A stretch of 64,000 bases of DNA from JBOZRQ01 sp050789255 (GTDB taxonomy: Bacteria; Bacillota; Sulfobacillia; Symbiobacteriales; Symbiobacteriaceae). Position 1 is the first letter of the stretch; each line of letters begins with the position of its first letter. The stretch is from assembly GCA_050789255.1 (NCBI GenBank), contig JBOZRQ010000007.1, positions 1-64,000 on the forward strand, read 5' to 3'. Position numbers and translations under genes: made by a program. The notes below the pieces were generated by a model, which was given only the letters and a program-made list of their open reading frames with translations, had not been told where the DNA came from and ran no database searches. Shown here in pieces: positions 1 to 8,806 of this stretch.

Positions 1-1
1 A

Positions 2-631
2 GGCATTCAGGACAGCGACCGGACCCTCCTCCAGAAGGAGTTCGCCGAGCTGAAGTCTGAGATTGACCGGACTGCCGACATCAAGTTCAACGGCCAGGAG
101 TTGCTCAACGGCAAGCTTGACGGCAAGCTTGATGCCGACGGCAGCGCCCTCAGCGGCACCGCTCTTGCCAACGAGACCCTGAGCATGCAGGTCGGCGCCA
201 ACGCCGGTGAGAAGATCGACCTCAACTTCACGAGCCTGAAGGCCGCGGCCCTTACCACGACCGACGACCTCATCAAGCTGGAAGACGGTACGGCCAAGGG
301 CCTGGCCGCTGCATCCACCGGCATCGATGACATCGACATCTCTGACAAGTCCAGCGCTCATGAGGCCATTCAGGTCATCGACGCTGCGCTCAACACGGTC
401 AACACGGCCCGTGCCTCCATGGGCGCCTACCAGAACCGCCTGGAGAACGCCATCAGCACCCTGCAGACCCAGGTGGAGAACATCACCGCTGCTGAGAGCC
501 GCATCCGCGACGTGGACATGGCCTCCGAAATGGCCCAGTTCACCAAGCACAACATCCTCCAGCAGGCTTCCACCTCCATGCTGGCTCAGGCGAACCAGAG
601 CACGCAGGGCGTTCTCTCCCTGCTGCGCTAA
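2..631 (+). CDS. fliC: flagellin, C-terminal part (5' end outside window)
   Basis: Filament subunit. The open frame enters from the left edge (codon phase starts at base 2) and ends at TAA 629-631. The first visible residues give the end of the conserved N-terminal D0/D1 flagellin helix (LQKEFAELKSEIDR, then FNGQELLNGKL). About 100 variable residues follow, then the conserved C-terminal coiled-coil region (AIQVIDAALNTVNTARASMG, AYQNRLENAI, ESRIRDVDMASEMAQFTKHN) and the terminal motif ANQSTQGVLSLLR. The variable centre is short, so this is a compact flagellin. It is exported by the FlhA/FlhB system encoded in this window, with FliS as the expected chaperone. The start and promoter lie upstream of the window. 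Confidence 0.95.
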   Translation, partial: GIQDSDRTLLQKEFAELKSEIDRTADIKFNGQELLNGKLDGKLDADGSALSGTALANETLSMQVGANAGEKIDLNFTSLKAAALTTTDDLIKLEDGTAKGLAAASTGIDDIDISDKSSAHEAIQVIDAALNTVNTARASMGAYQNRLENAISTLQTQVENITAAESRIRDVDMASEMAQFTKHNILQQASTSMLAQANQSTQGVLSLLR

Positions 632-654
632 ACCGTACCGTCGCAACCGGGGAA

Positions 655-692
655 GCCGCCCCTCCCCTCAAGGAGGGGCGGCCCTTCTCTTA
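655..692 (+). terminator. intrinsic terminator after flagellin
   Basis: A perfect 11-bp stem (GCCGCCCCTCC at 655-665 with GGAGGGGCGGC at 672-682) with a 6-base loop, followed by a pyrimidine-rich tail. It starts 24 bases after the flagellin stop and separates flagellin from motA. Confidence 0.85.
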
Positions 693-733
693 GTCAAGCT
701 AAACCAAGTTCGTAGGCTCGGGAGGGATCGCGC

Positions 734-1510
734 GTGGATCTGGCAACCATACTCGGCTTTGTCCTGGGCATCGGCCTCATGGCCGCCGGCGCCGTTTTCG
801 AACACGTCCAGTTTGGCTCACTCCTGGGCCTGAGTGCCTTTCTGATCGTAATTGGCGGGTCCATTGGCGCCACCATCATGTCCCATACCATGGACGACTT
901 GAAGAACTTCATACCGGCCACCAAGCTCGTTCTTCTGAGACCAAACCTGAATTACAGGGGCATGGTCGAGCAGCTCTGCGACCTCGCCGAGAAGGCGCGC
1001 CGCAATGGTCTCCTCTCCCTTCAAGCCGAAGCCGAGTCGGCGGCCAACCCCTTCATCAAGCGCGGCCTCTCGATGGCCGTGGACGGCGTTGACCCGGAGA
1101 AGATCTCCGAGGTCCTCAAAACAATGAACGAACATGAGACGCATGAGCTGACTCACGGCTCCATGCTTTGGGATACAGCCGGCGGGTACAGCCCGACCCT
1201 CGGCATTCTCGGCACCGTCATGGGCTTGGTGACGATCATGGGTAACCTGTCCGAACCGGACACCCTGGGCCCGGCCATCGCCGTCGCCTTCCTTGCGACA
1301 CTGTATGGCGTGTTCTTTGCCAACCTGGTCTTTATTCCACTGGGATCCAAAGCCAAGTTGGTCATCAATCAACAGAAGCAGTTTAATGAAATGATCATCT
1401 CTGGCCTCATTGGCCTTCAGTCGGGCGAGAACCCGCGGACGTTGCGGGAACGGCTGGAGATCTTCGCCGGCCGCCCCGCCGGGGGCAAGGCTGCCACGTC
1501 GAAGGAGTAG
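734..1510 (+). CDS. motA: flagellar motor stator protein MotA
   Basis: Forms the ion-conducting stator ring with MotB and pushes on FliG. It has 258 residues, normal for the family. There are two N-terminal membrane helices (residues about 2-50), a cytoplasmic loop, and two C-terminal helices with the family signature GGYSPTLGILGTVMGLVTIM and AIAVAFLATLYGVFFAN. The GTG start at 734 is chosen because GGAGGG lies at 721-726, 7 bases upstream. It follows the flagellin terminator and precedes motB by 15 bases, so the pair is co-transcribed. No convincing sigma-28 or sigma-54 promoter is visible in 683-733. Whether protons or sodium ions are used cannot be decided from the sequence. Confidence 0.96.
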   Translation: MDLATILGFVLGIGLMAAGAVFEHVQFGSLLGLSAFLIVIGGSIGATIMSHTMDDLKNFIPATKLVLLRPNLNYRGMVEQLCDLAEKARRNGLLSLQAEAESAANPFIKRGLSMAVDGVDPEKISEVLKTMNEHETHELTHGSMLWDTAGGYSPTLGILGTVMGLVTIMGNLSEPDTLGPAIAVAFLATLYGVFFANLVFIPLGSKAKLVINQQKQFNEMIISGLIGLQSGENPRTLRERLEIFAGRPAGGKAATSKE

Positions 1511-1525
1511 AAAGGAGCGGTTTAC

Positions 1526-2338
1526 ATGAGCGACCACGACTCGGATGACCGTTCCACGGGCGGCGGCGGCCACGGTGGCGCCAGCGGGCGCTGGCTGGTC
1601 TCCTATGCCGACTTCGTCACCCTGATGTTTGTGGTGTTTGTGGTCCTGTACGCCATGGCCAAAGTTGACAGCGCCAAGTTCTCCGCCCTGAAGCAGTCGC
1701 TCGGGCAGAGCAGCATCGGCATTCAGCCCCTCCCGGTGGGTGGTAACCCCACCAACACGGCAGCCATTCAGCCCGGCTCAGACCCCGAATCAGCACCCGG
1801 CGCCGCTCTGCCCGCCAAGCCGGATGGCACGGCTCCGACGCCGCCGCTTCCAGCGGTGATCCCGCCAACGACATCCGAAGAGGAGCCGGTGCAAGTTACG
1901 AAGCCCGGCCCGACCTCGGTTCAGGTCCAGCCACCTCCGAAGGACCCCTTGCAGGAAGTCTCCGACAGCCTGAAGGGATCGGTGGCCCGGGCTGGCGAAG
2001 TGACGGTGGCCATTCAGGACCGTGGTGTCGTGGTCAGCGTGCTGACCAGCGTCCTCTTCGCCGAGGGGCAGGCAGAACTGAAACCTGGCGCAGCACAGCT
2101 CCTTGACCAGATTAGCGCACAACTGAAGACCCACAGCGAGTCGATTCTGGTGGAGGGCGCTCCGGACGCTGCCGCCAAGGAGGCGCCCTGGGACTTGGCC
2201 TCCCGACGGGCCAGCGCCGTGGTCTCCTACCTGGTCAATACACACGGGCTCTCGCCCCAGCGCTTCTCCGTAATCGGCTATGGCAAAGGAGCCGGCGTCG
2301 ATGGCATCGTCAATGTGGTTGTCCTCCGCCACAACTAA
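1526..2338 (+). CDS. motB: flagellar motor stator protein MotB
   Basis: Stator partner of MotA. A basic/glycine-rich cytoplasmic N-terminus is followed by the single membrane helix SYADFVTLMFVVFVVLYAMA, which carries the ion-binding Asp (YADF). Next come a long Pro-rich linker (residues about 70-140) and an OmpA/Pal-like C-terminal domain. That domain is divergent: the usual GHTD of the peptidoglycan-binding site reads GAPD, and the usual NRRVEI end reads NVVVL. Binding to peptidoglycan may therefore be altered (inference). AAAGGAGCGG precedes the ATG. The gene overlaps the following peptidase gene by 38 bases. Confidence 0.93.
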   Translation: MSDHDSDDRSTGGGGHGGASGRWLVSYADFVTLMFVVFVVLYAMAKVDSAKFSALKQSLGQSSIGIQPLPVGGNPTNTAAIQPGSDPESAPGAALPAKPDGTAPTPPLPAVIPPTTSEEEPVQVTKPGPTSVQVQPPPKDPLQEVSDSLKGSVARAGEVTVAIQDRGVVVSVLTSVLFAEGQAELKPGAAQLLDQISAQLKTHSESILVEGAPDAAAKEAPWDLASRRASAVVSYLVNTHGLSPQRFSVIGYGKGAGVDGIVNVVVLRHN

Positions 2339-3098
2339 GCATATTGCCAACTTGGCCCGCCACTGGTTCGCACACGTGGCGGGCATTCTTCCGCTCTGGT
2401 TCCGCCTTTCGCTTCCTTGGGCGCTAATCGAAGCCTGGTTCAGCGGTGCTGGATGGGCACACAAGCTGCTCCCTTTCCTGGTGAGCCCGCTGAGCGCAGG
2501 GCTGTATGCGGCAGGTTACATTGCCCTACGGACCCGCCCCCCGATCCCTTTGCGCCTCCTCAAGCGTACAGACACCGCGCTGCTGGCCTGTGCAGCCGTT
2601 GGGGCGGGACTTGTCACCCATAGCCCCGTCGCTGCCGCGGGGCTGTTCGCGCTCGCCTGGCTGGATAACTGGCACCACCAGGCACCGGAGTCTCACCCCA
2701 ACGAAGGGATGATTCCGCCTGCACCTCCATTTCAGGCCCCCGTGGTCGGCCCAGCCACCGCCGGCTACCGCTCATACGACATATCTCACACCGGTATTGA
2801 CATTGGGGTGCCGGAGGGAACGCCGGTGCTGGCCCCCGCTGATGGGGTTGTGGTTCAGGCTGGGCCGCTCGGACAGTGGGGCTATGCCGTGACTGTTGAG
2901 CACGAGCAAGGCTGGTCCACCTTCTTCGCCCACCTGGCGGAGGTGGCCGTTCACCGCAACATGCGGGTGACGGCCGGATGCCTGGTGGCCCGGTCGGGAA
3001 GTAGCGGCATCAGCACCGGCCCCCATGTTCACGTGGAGCTGAGGTACCAGGGCCTGCCCGTAAATCCAGCCGTGCTGATCCGCGGCCACAACGAATAG
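2301..3098 (+). CDS. membrane-anchored M23 family metallopeptidase
   Basis: Predicted zinc peptidoglycan endopeptidase of the lysostaphin/M23 type. The N-terminal half (residues about 15-125) holds three or four hydrophobic segments separated by short basic loops. The C-terminal M23 domain has both zinc motifs intact: SHTGIDIGVPEGTPVLAPAD (H-x3-D) and GPHVHVEL (H-x-H). The ATG at 2301 is chosen because AAAGGAG at 2285-2291 lies inside the end of motB at good spacing; the in-frame ATG at 2280 has no such site. Overlap with motB suggests translational coupling and a role in wall remodelling for stators or rod passage, but a general cell-wall role is equally possible. Confidence 0.85.
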   Translation: MASSMWLSSATTKHIANLARHWFAHVAGILPLWFRLSLPWALIEAWFSGAGWAHKLLPFLVSPLSAGLYAAGYIALRTRPPIPLRLLKRTDTALLACAAVGAGLVTHSPVAAAGLFALAWLDNWHHQAPESHPNEGMIPPAPPFQAPVVGPATAGYRSYDISHTGIDIGVPEGTPVLAPADGVVVQAGPLGQWGYAVTVEHEQGWSTFFAHLAEVAVHRNMRVTAGCLVARSGSSGISTGPHVHVELRYQGLPVNPAVLIRGHNE

Positions 3099-3122
3099 AC
3101 CCGCCGGAAGTTCCCGGCGGGT
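3099..3122. terminator. bidirectional terminator hairpin
   Basis: A 9-bp perfect stem (ACCCGCCGG / CCGGCGGGT) with a 6-base loop lies between the convergent peptidase gene and the end of the flgM-fliS operon. The base of the stem touches the peptidase stop codon. Confidence 0.75.
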
Positions 3123-3130
3123 CCTGCTGT

Positions 3131-3505
3131 TTACTTGCGCTGGTTCAGCAGCGTGGAGGCGCGCCCCTGGCCCAAGAACCGCTGAAATCCCTGCATCTGC
3201 TCGCGGGCCTGGGTCCTGCTGGCCGCCGCCTGACGGGTCCGCCCCAGGCGCTGTGCCAATACAGACTCCAACTGGCGCTGCTGGTCGGCCACCTGGCGGA
3301 GCAGGGCCAGAGCGGCCTCGCTTCTCCACCCCTGGCTGATCAGCCTATCCGCTTCGGCGGCCAGGCGGTCACGAAGGTCCATCAACCGTTCGGCCAGATC
3401 TTGCGCCTGATCGCTGGGTTCATCTCCGAACAACTGCAAGAGTTGCTCCCCTGTGTCCAGCACTTCCCTGTAACAGGCCGCCAGCCGGCCCGCCCCACTA
3501 TCCAA
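3131..3505 (-). CDS. small coiled-coil protein after fliS, FliT-like position
   Basis: A predicted cytoplasmic helical protein of about 124 residues, rich in Leu, Gln, Arg and Glu, with no membrane segment. I place the start at TTG 3505, whose codon overlaps the fliS stop (TTGGATAG). A longer frame to 3595 lies wholly inside fliS and is unlikely. Position right after fliS is where many bacteria encode FliT, the export chaperone for FliD, and size and helical character fit. No FliT signature is strong enough for a firm assignment, so this rests on context. It is the last gene before the terminator at 3099-3122. Confidence 0.6.
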   Translation of the reverse strand: MDSGAGRLAACYREVLDTGEQLLQLFGDEPSDQAQDLAERLMDLRDRLAAEADRLISQGWRSEAALALLRQVADQQRQLESVLAQRLGRTRQAAASRTQAREQMQGFQRFLGQGRASTLLNQRK

Positions 3506-3893
3506 TGGTTCGGACCCCGCGTGTTGCCTTGACCTGCCGGGCTGCATCTGCCCAGGCTTCCCGCATGTCGGCCAGGACCGCCGACACCTCAGCAAAGGCG
3601 CTTTCGTCTTTGTTCACCAGTCCCCGCCCGAGCCGCCACTGCCAGTAGTCGTACAGCTGCCAGAGGTTCTTGGCGACCACGCCACCCACCTCCATGTTCA
3701 GCATGCCCTGGAGTTCTTCCAGGATCCGCTGGGCCTTGCCGGTGTTGAGGCTCACCTTCTCGTAGTCCTGAGCCCGCAGGGCTGCCAGGGCCAGGTCAGT
3801 GAACCGCCGGGCGCCGTCGTACAGCATGACCACCACGTCTTCCCGGCTTGCGGTCTCCTCCTGGTAGCTCCGGTATTGATTCAGTGCGTTCAT
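3498..3893 (-). CDS. fliS: flagellin export chaperone FliS
   Basis: Cytoplasmic chaperone that binds the flagellin C-terminus and prevents early polymerisation. It has 131 residues, as usual for the family. The conserved start (NQYRSYQEETASREDVVVML, then YDGARRF) and the helical bundle through LYDYWQWRLGRGLVNKD are present. It sits directly downstream of fliD, as in most flagellated bacteria, and overlaps the FliT-like gene. Its client flagellin is encoded at the left edge of the window. Confidence 0.95.
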   Translation of the reverse strand: MNALNQYRSYQEETASREDVVVMLYDGARRFTDLALAALRAQDYEKVSLNTGKAQRILEELQGMLNMEVGGVVAKNLWQLYDYWQWRLGRGLVNKDESAFAEVSAVLADMREAWADAARQVKATRGVRTIG

Positions 3894-3914
3894 CCCATTC
3901 CGCTCCTAACCCGA

Positions 3915-6170
3915 CTACTTACTGCTCAATCCGGCAATCTGCGAGGCGAATGCGCCGCTCTGGGCCTGCAAGCGGGCCATGATCTGCTCCATGCGAGTGA
4001 ACTGCTTGCGCAGCGCGTCTTCCTGCTGGACCATCTTTTCGTTCATGCGCTCGATCTGCTGGTTAAGCGCCTTGATCTGCTTGTCAAAAGTCGATTGCCG
4101 AACGGAAATCGTACCGGTCTCCGAAGCCAGGCTGCCCTTTACATAGTTGTACATGTTAGAGGCTACGCCCACGTTCTGGGCCATGACACCGAGCTCGGTC
4201 ACCCGGCTGGCGGTGCCACCGTACGTGGCCGTCACCTCCAGCTTGACAGCCGTGGCTGAAACCGGTTGGAACTCGACAAGCCGAGAGGTGCCCCGGTGTC
4301 CGGTTACCGTCTCGATGGTCTTCCAGGTGCCGCTCATGTCCCGGTACGAGATCGTGAAATCCTGCAGCCCGGTGGTGCCGTCGCTGTCCGGAATGGTCAA
4401 GGCAATCTGATCGATCGTCTTGCTAGACGCAAAGGTCAGGGTGAGGGACTCAGGCGTCCCCCCGGAGGGGACCCCGTTTCCGATCCAGCCGCCACCGGGC
4501 GTTCCGATGCGGCTCGTGTCCGTATCCCCGTTGGTCACACCAGCCTTAGTCGCATCTCCACTGGTCACCGTAACCGTTGCGGTGCGGGCCACGTTGTCGC
4601 GCATGGCGCCGAACACCTTAGCCACCGCGTCGGGGTCGACCGCGAGCTTCGCCTTCAGTTTCGTCTCATCGAACACAATCCTGCCGTAGTCGGCGGTACC
4701 GTAGGCGCCGGACTGGACGCCCACGTCGCTGAGCTGGTCCACGTCGCCGGCCGCACCAGGGATCGAGTAGCTAAGCATACCGCGCAGGGAGTTGTACAGC
4801 CGCTGTGCGGTGGAATCGCCGTTCAGGGGAGCGCCGCTCTTGGTAGCGTCGTTCCACTTCATCTGATCCTTGAGCAGCTGCATGGTGGCGTTCAGCGAGT
4901 CGACCCATTCCTTCACCGACGTGGTGACCTTCTCTTCGTCCTGGCTGACGGTCACGGTAGTGGTGCCGGCGGTCTTGAGGGTGAGGGTCATTCCGGGCAG
5001 AACCCCGGTCACGGTGTTGGTGGAGGTCTGGTAGTCCATGCCGTTCAGCTTGAACTCCGCATCCTGCGCCTTCGCGATGTTGTTCAGCCCCGTGCTGGTC
5101 CTGAACCCCAGTACCTCCAGGTAGCCGCCGACCCTCGCCTCCCCCGTTGTGCTGAGGTTGAGGTTAAGGCCCGCAACGCCTGCGGCGCCGGTCACGGTAT
5201 TGGAGAGGCTCTTATAGGCGGTCCCGTTCACCGTGTAGGTGGCGGGGACTACCAGACCGAGGGCCTCGAGGGTCCCGTCATCTCCGTTGACGGTGAAGGT
5301 CGAACCGCCGTCGCCGGTCAGCTGGATGGTACCGTCTGCTGCCATCACGGCAGTAACACCGGCCCCTGCAGCGTTGACCGCATCCAGAAAACCCTGGGCG
5401 GTGTTGGTCCCCACGGTAACATCCACATTGTTGATGCGGAACGTGCCGGTGAAGTCGCTGCCGACCTGAAGCGCCGAGGAATTCCGGGTCTGGAACGAGG
5501 CCTGGGCCGAGCGGGTCACCTCAATCTGATACGGGCCTGCGGAGGTAACCCCGCTGGCGTCCGCAATCGCGGGGTTGCTGGATATGAGGCCGGCCGGACC
5601 GGACAGATTGATCTCCCCGGCCATTCCCGACTGCTTGGCAGTCAGCACCATGCGGTAGTACGTTTGGGCGCCCTGCATGACCGTGACGACATCGGCCTTC
5701 ACGCCTGCGTTTGTATTGGCGTTGATCTTGTCACGCAGGGAATAGAGCGTGTCGGTCACGTCTACCTGAATGGCCTGAGTGCCAATGGTGAGCGCACCCG
5801 AGACGCCGAGCCCCTGATTGGGGCTCTTGAAGTTTGCGCTGCCCACCACGTGCGTCTGCGCCAGCTTGCTGACCTGAAGGTCATGGGTCACCGCCGTCGC
5901 GCCAGAAGTGACGCTGACGGACGCCACCTTGTCGTCCGAAAGCGTAGCCTTGCGCGAAGAGAACATCGAGGTCGCTCGGATCGCGTCAAGTTTGTTTTTC
6001 AGGGTGGAGAGAGAGCTCTCCACGCTCTTCCAGGCATTCTGCTTGGCCACGACCTGGGCTTTCTTGCTCTCCTGGGCCCGGACCCGCATCGTCTCCAGGC
6101 TCATGATTTTGGTGATTACGCTTTCCGTGTCCATGCCTGAAGCCAGGCCGCCCAAAAAGAGACCGCTCAC
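3915..6170 (-). CDS. fliD: filament cap protein FliD with inserted discoidin-like domain
   Basis: Caps the growing filament and folds arriving flagellin. The N-terminus (GLFLGGLASGMDTESVITKI) and the C-terminal coiled coil (DKQIKALNQQIERMNEKM, then ALRKQFTRMEQIMARL) are typical. The GTG at 6170 is preferred over the one at 6179 because GGGAGG lies 8 bases before 6170, and 6179 sits in that site. At about 751 residues it is far longer than common FliD proteins. Between the usual VDPDAVAKVFGAM segment and the C-terminal coiled coil lie about 140 extra residues (about 524-666, bases about 4173-4601). Their pattern resembles an F5/8-type C (discoidin) fold: SLTLTFASSKTIDQIALTI, LQDFTISYRDMSGTWKTIE, VEFQPVSATAVKLEVTATYG. 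Confidence 0.93.
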   Translation of the reverse strand: MSGLFLGGLASGMDTESVITKIMSLETMRVRAQESKKAQVVAKQNAWKSVESSLSTLKNKLDAIRATSMFSSRKATLSDDKVASVSVTSGATAVTHDLQVSKLAQTHVVGSANFKSPNQGLGVSGALTIGTQAIQVDVTDTLYSLRDKINANTNAGVKADVVTVMQGAQTYYRMVLTAKQSGMAGEINLSGPAGLISSNPAIADASGVTSAGPYQIEVTRSAQASFQTRNSSALQVGSDFTGTFRINNVDVTVGTNTAQGFLDAVNAAGAGVTAVMAADGTIQLTGDGGSTFTVNGDDGTLEALGLVVPATYTVNGTAYKSLSNTVTGAAGVAGLNLNLSTTGEARVGGYLEVLGFRTSTGLNNIAKAQDAEFKLNGMDYQTSTNTVTGVLPGMTLTLKTAGTTTVTVSQDEEKVTTSVKEWVDSLNATMQLLKDQMKWNDATKSGAPLNGDSTAQRLYNSLRGMLSYSIPGAAGDVDQLSDVGVQSGAYGTADYGRIVFDETKLKAKLAVDPDAVAKVFGAMRDNVARTATVTVTSGDATKAGVTNGDTDTSRIGTPGGGWIGNGVPSGGTPESLTLTFASSKTIDQIALTIPDSDGTTGLQDFTISYRDMSGTWKTIETVTGHRGTSRLVEFQPVSATAVKLEVTATYGGTASRVTELGVMAQNVGVASNMYNYVKGSLASETGTISVRQSTFDKQIKALNQQIERMNEKMVQQEDALRKQFTRMEQIMARLQAQSGAFASQIAGLSSK

Positions 6171-6190
6171 GGGTCGCACCTCCCGGTGGG

Positions 6191-6526
6191 TTACAGCTTC
6201 CGGTCCACTAGGAGCCCCATCAGCTCCTGCATCTGCTCAAAAGCCCGCACCAGCGACTCGGGCGGAATCTCCCGAATCACCTGGTTGGTCGTAGTATCAA
6301 CCAGCTTGATGATGACCCGGTTGTGCTCGCTGAACTCAAACTTCAGCGATTGGTTCAGGGCCACGGCCGTTTCGTTCATCCGGTCCGTAATGCCCTTCAG
6401 GTCGGCGGACTCCCGAGCCGGGGTCTGAGTGACAGCCGTGGCATTACGCGCCTCTTCTGGCTGGCGCACGGCCGCATCGGACTCCGGACGCACAAGCGGG
6501 GTATTAGGGGTCATACGAATCTCCAT
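6191..6526 (-). CDS. flaG: FlaG family flagellar protein
   Basis: A small cytoplasmic protein (111 residues) usually encoded beside fliD and linked in other bacteria to filament length. After a disordered N-terminal half, the conserved FlaG core is clear: LKFEFSEHNRVIIKLVD, TTTNQVIREIPPESLVRAFE and a terminal amphipathic helix. It lies between flgL and fliD with gaps of 11 and 20 bases, within the flgM-led operon. Confidence 0.9.
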   Translation of the reverse strand: MEIRMTPNTPLVRPESDAAVRQPEEARNATAVTQTPARESADLKGITDRMNETAVALNQSLKFEFSEHNRVIIKLVDTTTNQVIREIPPESLVRAFEQMQELMGLLVDRKL

Positions 6527-6537
6527 CGGTCTTCCCC

Positions 6538-7428
6538 CTACCGCAACATGTAATCAAGCAGTGATGTCGGGAGCGTCTTGGCGAAGGAGGCCAGGGCGGC
6601 CTGGTAGGCGCTCTGGGCCTCGGTCATGCGCAACACGGCAGTCTCCAGATCTGCGCCGGTAATGACCGTCAGTCGCTCATCGATCTGAAACAGCGCCTCC
6701 TGGGCGTACGACTCGTACTTGGACACCTCGTTCTGACGGGTGCCCAGGTCGGATCGAATCTGCGTCAGGTGACTCAGCGACTGGTGAATCTCGGACAAAC
6801 GGTCGTTGGCTACGGTGCCCACACGCCCTGCCCGCAGGTCGTCGGACATGTCCGACAGCGTCTTTATGAAATCGCGGGCCGCCATCAGGTCGTCACCGGT
6901 CACGTTTACCGTTACGGAGAGCCCGGGGGCAATGTCGCGGGTGGTGTTCTGGCCGGCATCCGACTGGTGGACAGCTGCCCCGTCGACCAGCGAAAACGGC
7001 TTGTTCGCCGAGTTCCAGCCGGCATACAAGTACTGGTCGCGGTGCTGGTTGTTCAGTTCGCGCATCAGGCCGTCGCGAATGGCCAGCACCTGCTTAGCCA
7101 TACTCTCTCGGGCGTCAGGGTCTAGGGCCCCGGAACCGCCAGCCTGAACGGCCAGGTCTCGGGCTTGCTGCAACTGTTCAATCATGGCGGAGAGGCTGTT
7201 CTCGGAAATGGAGAGCCACTCCCGGGCGTCCTGACCGGAGCGCATGGTCCGTTCCAGCCGCAGCTTGGCACCGGAGAGGTCCATGGCCTCAACCACCCGC
7301 TGCGGATCCTCCGACGGCCGCTCGAGCACGCGGCCGTTGACGGCGTCCTGCGCCTTTCTGTATTTCTGACGAAGACCGTCCAGGTCGCGCATGGCCATGT
7401 TCATCATCATGTAGTTAGTAACGCGCAT
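6538..7428 (-). CDS. flgL: hook-filament junction protein FlgL
   Basis: Second junction protein (HAP3) between hook and filament, exported through the flagellar channel. It has 296 residues. The flagellin-like N-terminus (MRVTNYMMMNMAMRDLDGLR, VLERPSEDPQRVVEAM) and the C-terminal helix (ETAVLRMTEAQSAYQAALAS) are conserved. It follows flgK by 17 bases in the usual flgK-flgL order. Confidence 0.95.
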   Translation of the reverse strand: MRVTNYMMMNMAMRDLDGLRQKYRKAQDAVNGRVLERPSEDPQRVVEAMDLSGAKLRLERTMRSGQDAREWLSISENSLSAMIEQLQQARDLAVQAGGSGALDPDARESMAKQVLAIRDGLMRELNNQHRDQYLYAGWNSANKPFSLVDGAAVHQSDAGQNTTRDIAPGLSVTVNVTGDDLMAARDFIKTLSDMSDDLRAGRVGTVANDRLSEIHQSLSHLTQIRSDLGTRQNEVSKYESYAQEALFQIDERLTVITGADLETAVLRMTEAQSAYQAALASFAKTLPTSLLDYMLR

Positions 7429-7445
7429 GTGAGTATATCCCCGTA

Positions 7446-8789
7446 TTAGGTCCGGTTGATCAGCGTGTCGAGCATCTCGTCCATCACCGAAATGATCCTG
7501 GCAGCCGCCCCAAACGCTTTCTGTTGGATCGTGAGGCTGGCGACCTCCTCATCCATGGAGACGCCCCACTGGGACTGCCGCTGTTGGTCACTCACCTGGA
7601 CGTGGGTCGCAGAGATCGACTCCAGTTGGACCGCATCCTGCGCCTTGGCGCCAATCCAGCCGACCAGGTTCCGGTAAAAGACTCTCGGGGACTGCATCTG
7701 ACCCGGAATAATAACCGACTCCAGGAGGGGCTCTTCCCCGACCGCAGCCAGTTTCCGGGCGTTATCGCCGTCGGCGGGCAATCCGCTGCCGTCGCCCGCA
7801 GGGAGTTGGTCGGCCCGTAGGTTGGGGTTGACGATGATATCCGCCGGTCCGTCGCCGATGATGAAGAAGTCGAGTCCCGTGACTCCGCCGATGCCTGTTC
7901 CGGCTCGATGGAGCTCGTTGACGCGTTCCGCGACGGCCTTGCCCAGTCGGTCAATGTCGCTCTTTAGCTTCTGGATCTCCCCGTTACGGGCCGCTACCAG
8001 GCCGGTGACGGTGCCCCCGCCGCCGAACACCGGGTTGTCATACGCGTCCCAGGTGGGCACGGGGCCCTGATCGGTCTCCACCAGTTTCAGCTTGGCCAGG
8101 GTCGGGCCGTCGATGACGGGCGTAGGGCCGATAATCACGCGGACCGTGGCGTCGGGCTGTTCAATGGGATAAGCCCCGGTCAGTTTGGCCAGCTTGTCGA
8201 GGGTGGCATCCCGTTCGTCCCGGAGGGCGGCATCGTCCAACTGATGCCGGTGGAGCTCGGAGATGCGCTTGTTCAGGTCGTAGATCTTGGCCAGAGCCGT
8301 ATTTACATCATCGACCCGGGTGACCAGCTCCTCGTTCACGGTCTGCTCGACCGCCGACAGCTGCTCATGGACCGACTTGATCTGCTGGCTGAACATGCGG
8401 CCGGCGGAAAGGACCTGAATGCGGGCCACGCCGTCGGTGGCGTTCTCAGCGAGCCCCTTCCAACCGTCGAAGAATTGGTCGATTGCGGTGCGGAGACCAC
8501 CGTTGACCGGGTCGCCGAAGATATCCTCAACCTTGCTCATAATGTTGCGGCGAATCTCACCTTCGCCGAGCGAACTGGAAGCCTTCCGGTACTGGTCGTC
8601 GACGAAGGCGTCGCGCACTCGGATGATTCCGGGGCCCCGAACGTTCGTCTCACCCTGGGGCAGCAACTCCCGCCGGGTGTAGGTTGGGTTATTCGCGTTG
8701 GCAATGTTGCTGGCGTTCACAGCGGTGGCGTGCTGTGAGGCCTGCATGGCCCGCACGGCGCGGTTAAAGCTGGAGAACAGGCTGATCAC
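7446..8789 (-). CDS. flgK: hook-filament junction protein FlgK
   Basis: First junction protein (HAP1) on the hook tip. The N-terminal rod/hook motif is clear (AVNASNIANANNPTYTRREL), as are a long helix region (residues about 80-190) and the C-terminal motif VASLTIQQKAFGAAARIISV MDEMLDTLINRT. At 447 residues it is shorter than enterobacterial FlgK (about 547), mainly through a smaller surface-exposed middle. It starts with GTG at 8789, preceded by AGGAGGAG. FlgN, its expected chaperone, is encoded directly upstream. Confidence 0.94.
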   Translation of the reverse strand: MISLFSSFNRAVRAMQASQHATAVNASNIANANNPTYTRRELLPQGETNVRGPGIIRVRDAFVDDQYRKASSSLGEGEIRRNIMSKVEDIFGDPVNGGLRTAIDQFFDGWKGLAENATDGVARIQVLSAGRMFSQQIKSVHEQLSAVEQTVNEELVTRVDDVNTALAKIYDLNKRISELHRHQLDDAALRDERDATLDKLAKLTGAYPIEQPDATVRVIIGPTPVIDGPTLAKLKLVETDQGPVPTWDAYDNPVFGGGGTVTGLVAARNGEIQKLKSDIDRLGKAVAERVNELHRAGTGIGGVTGLDFFIIGDGPADIIVNPNLRADQLPAGDGSGLPADGDNARKLAAVGEEPLLESVIIPGQMQSPRVFYRNLVGWIGAKAQDAVQLESISATHVQVSDQQRQSQWGVSMDEEVASLTIQQKAFGAAARIISVMDEMLDTLINRT

Positions 8790-8806
8790 CAGATACTCCT
8801 CCTCTC

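Noticed and set aside
683..733. Sigma-28 promoter for motA
   Set aside because: A CTAAA is present, but no GCCGATA-like -10 follows at the right distance.
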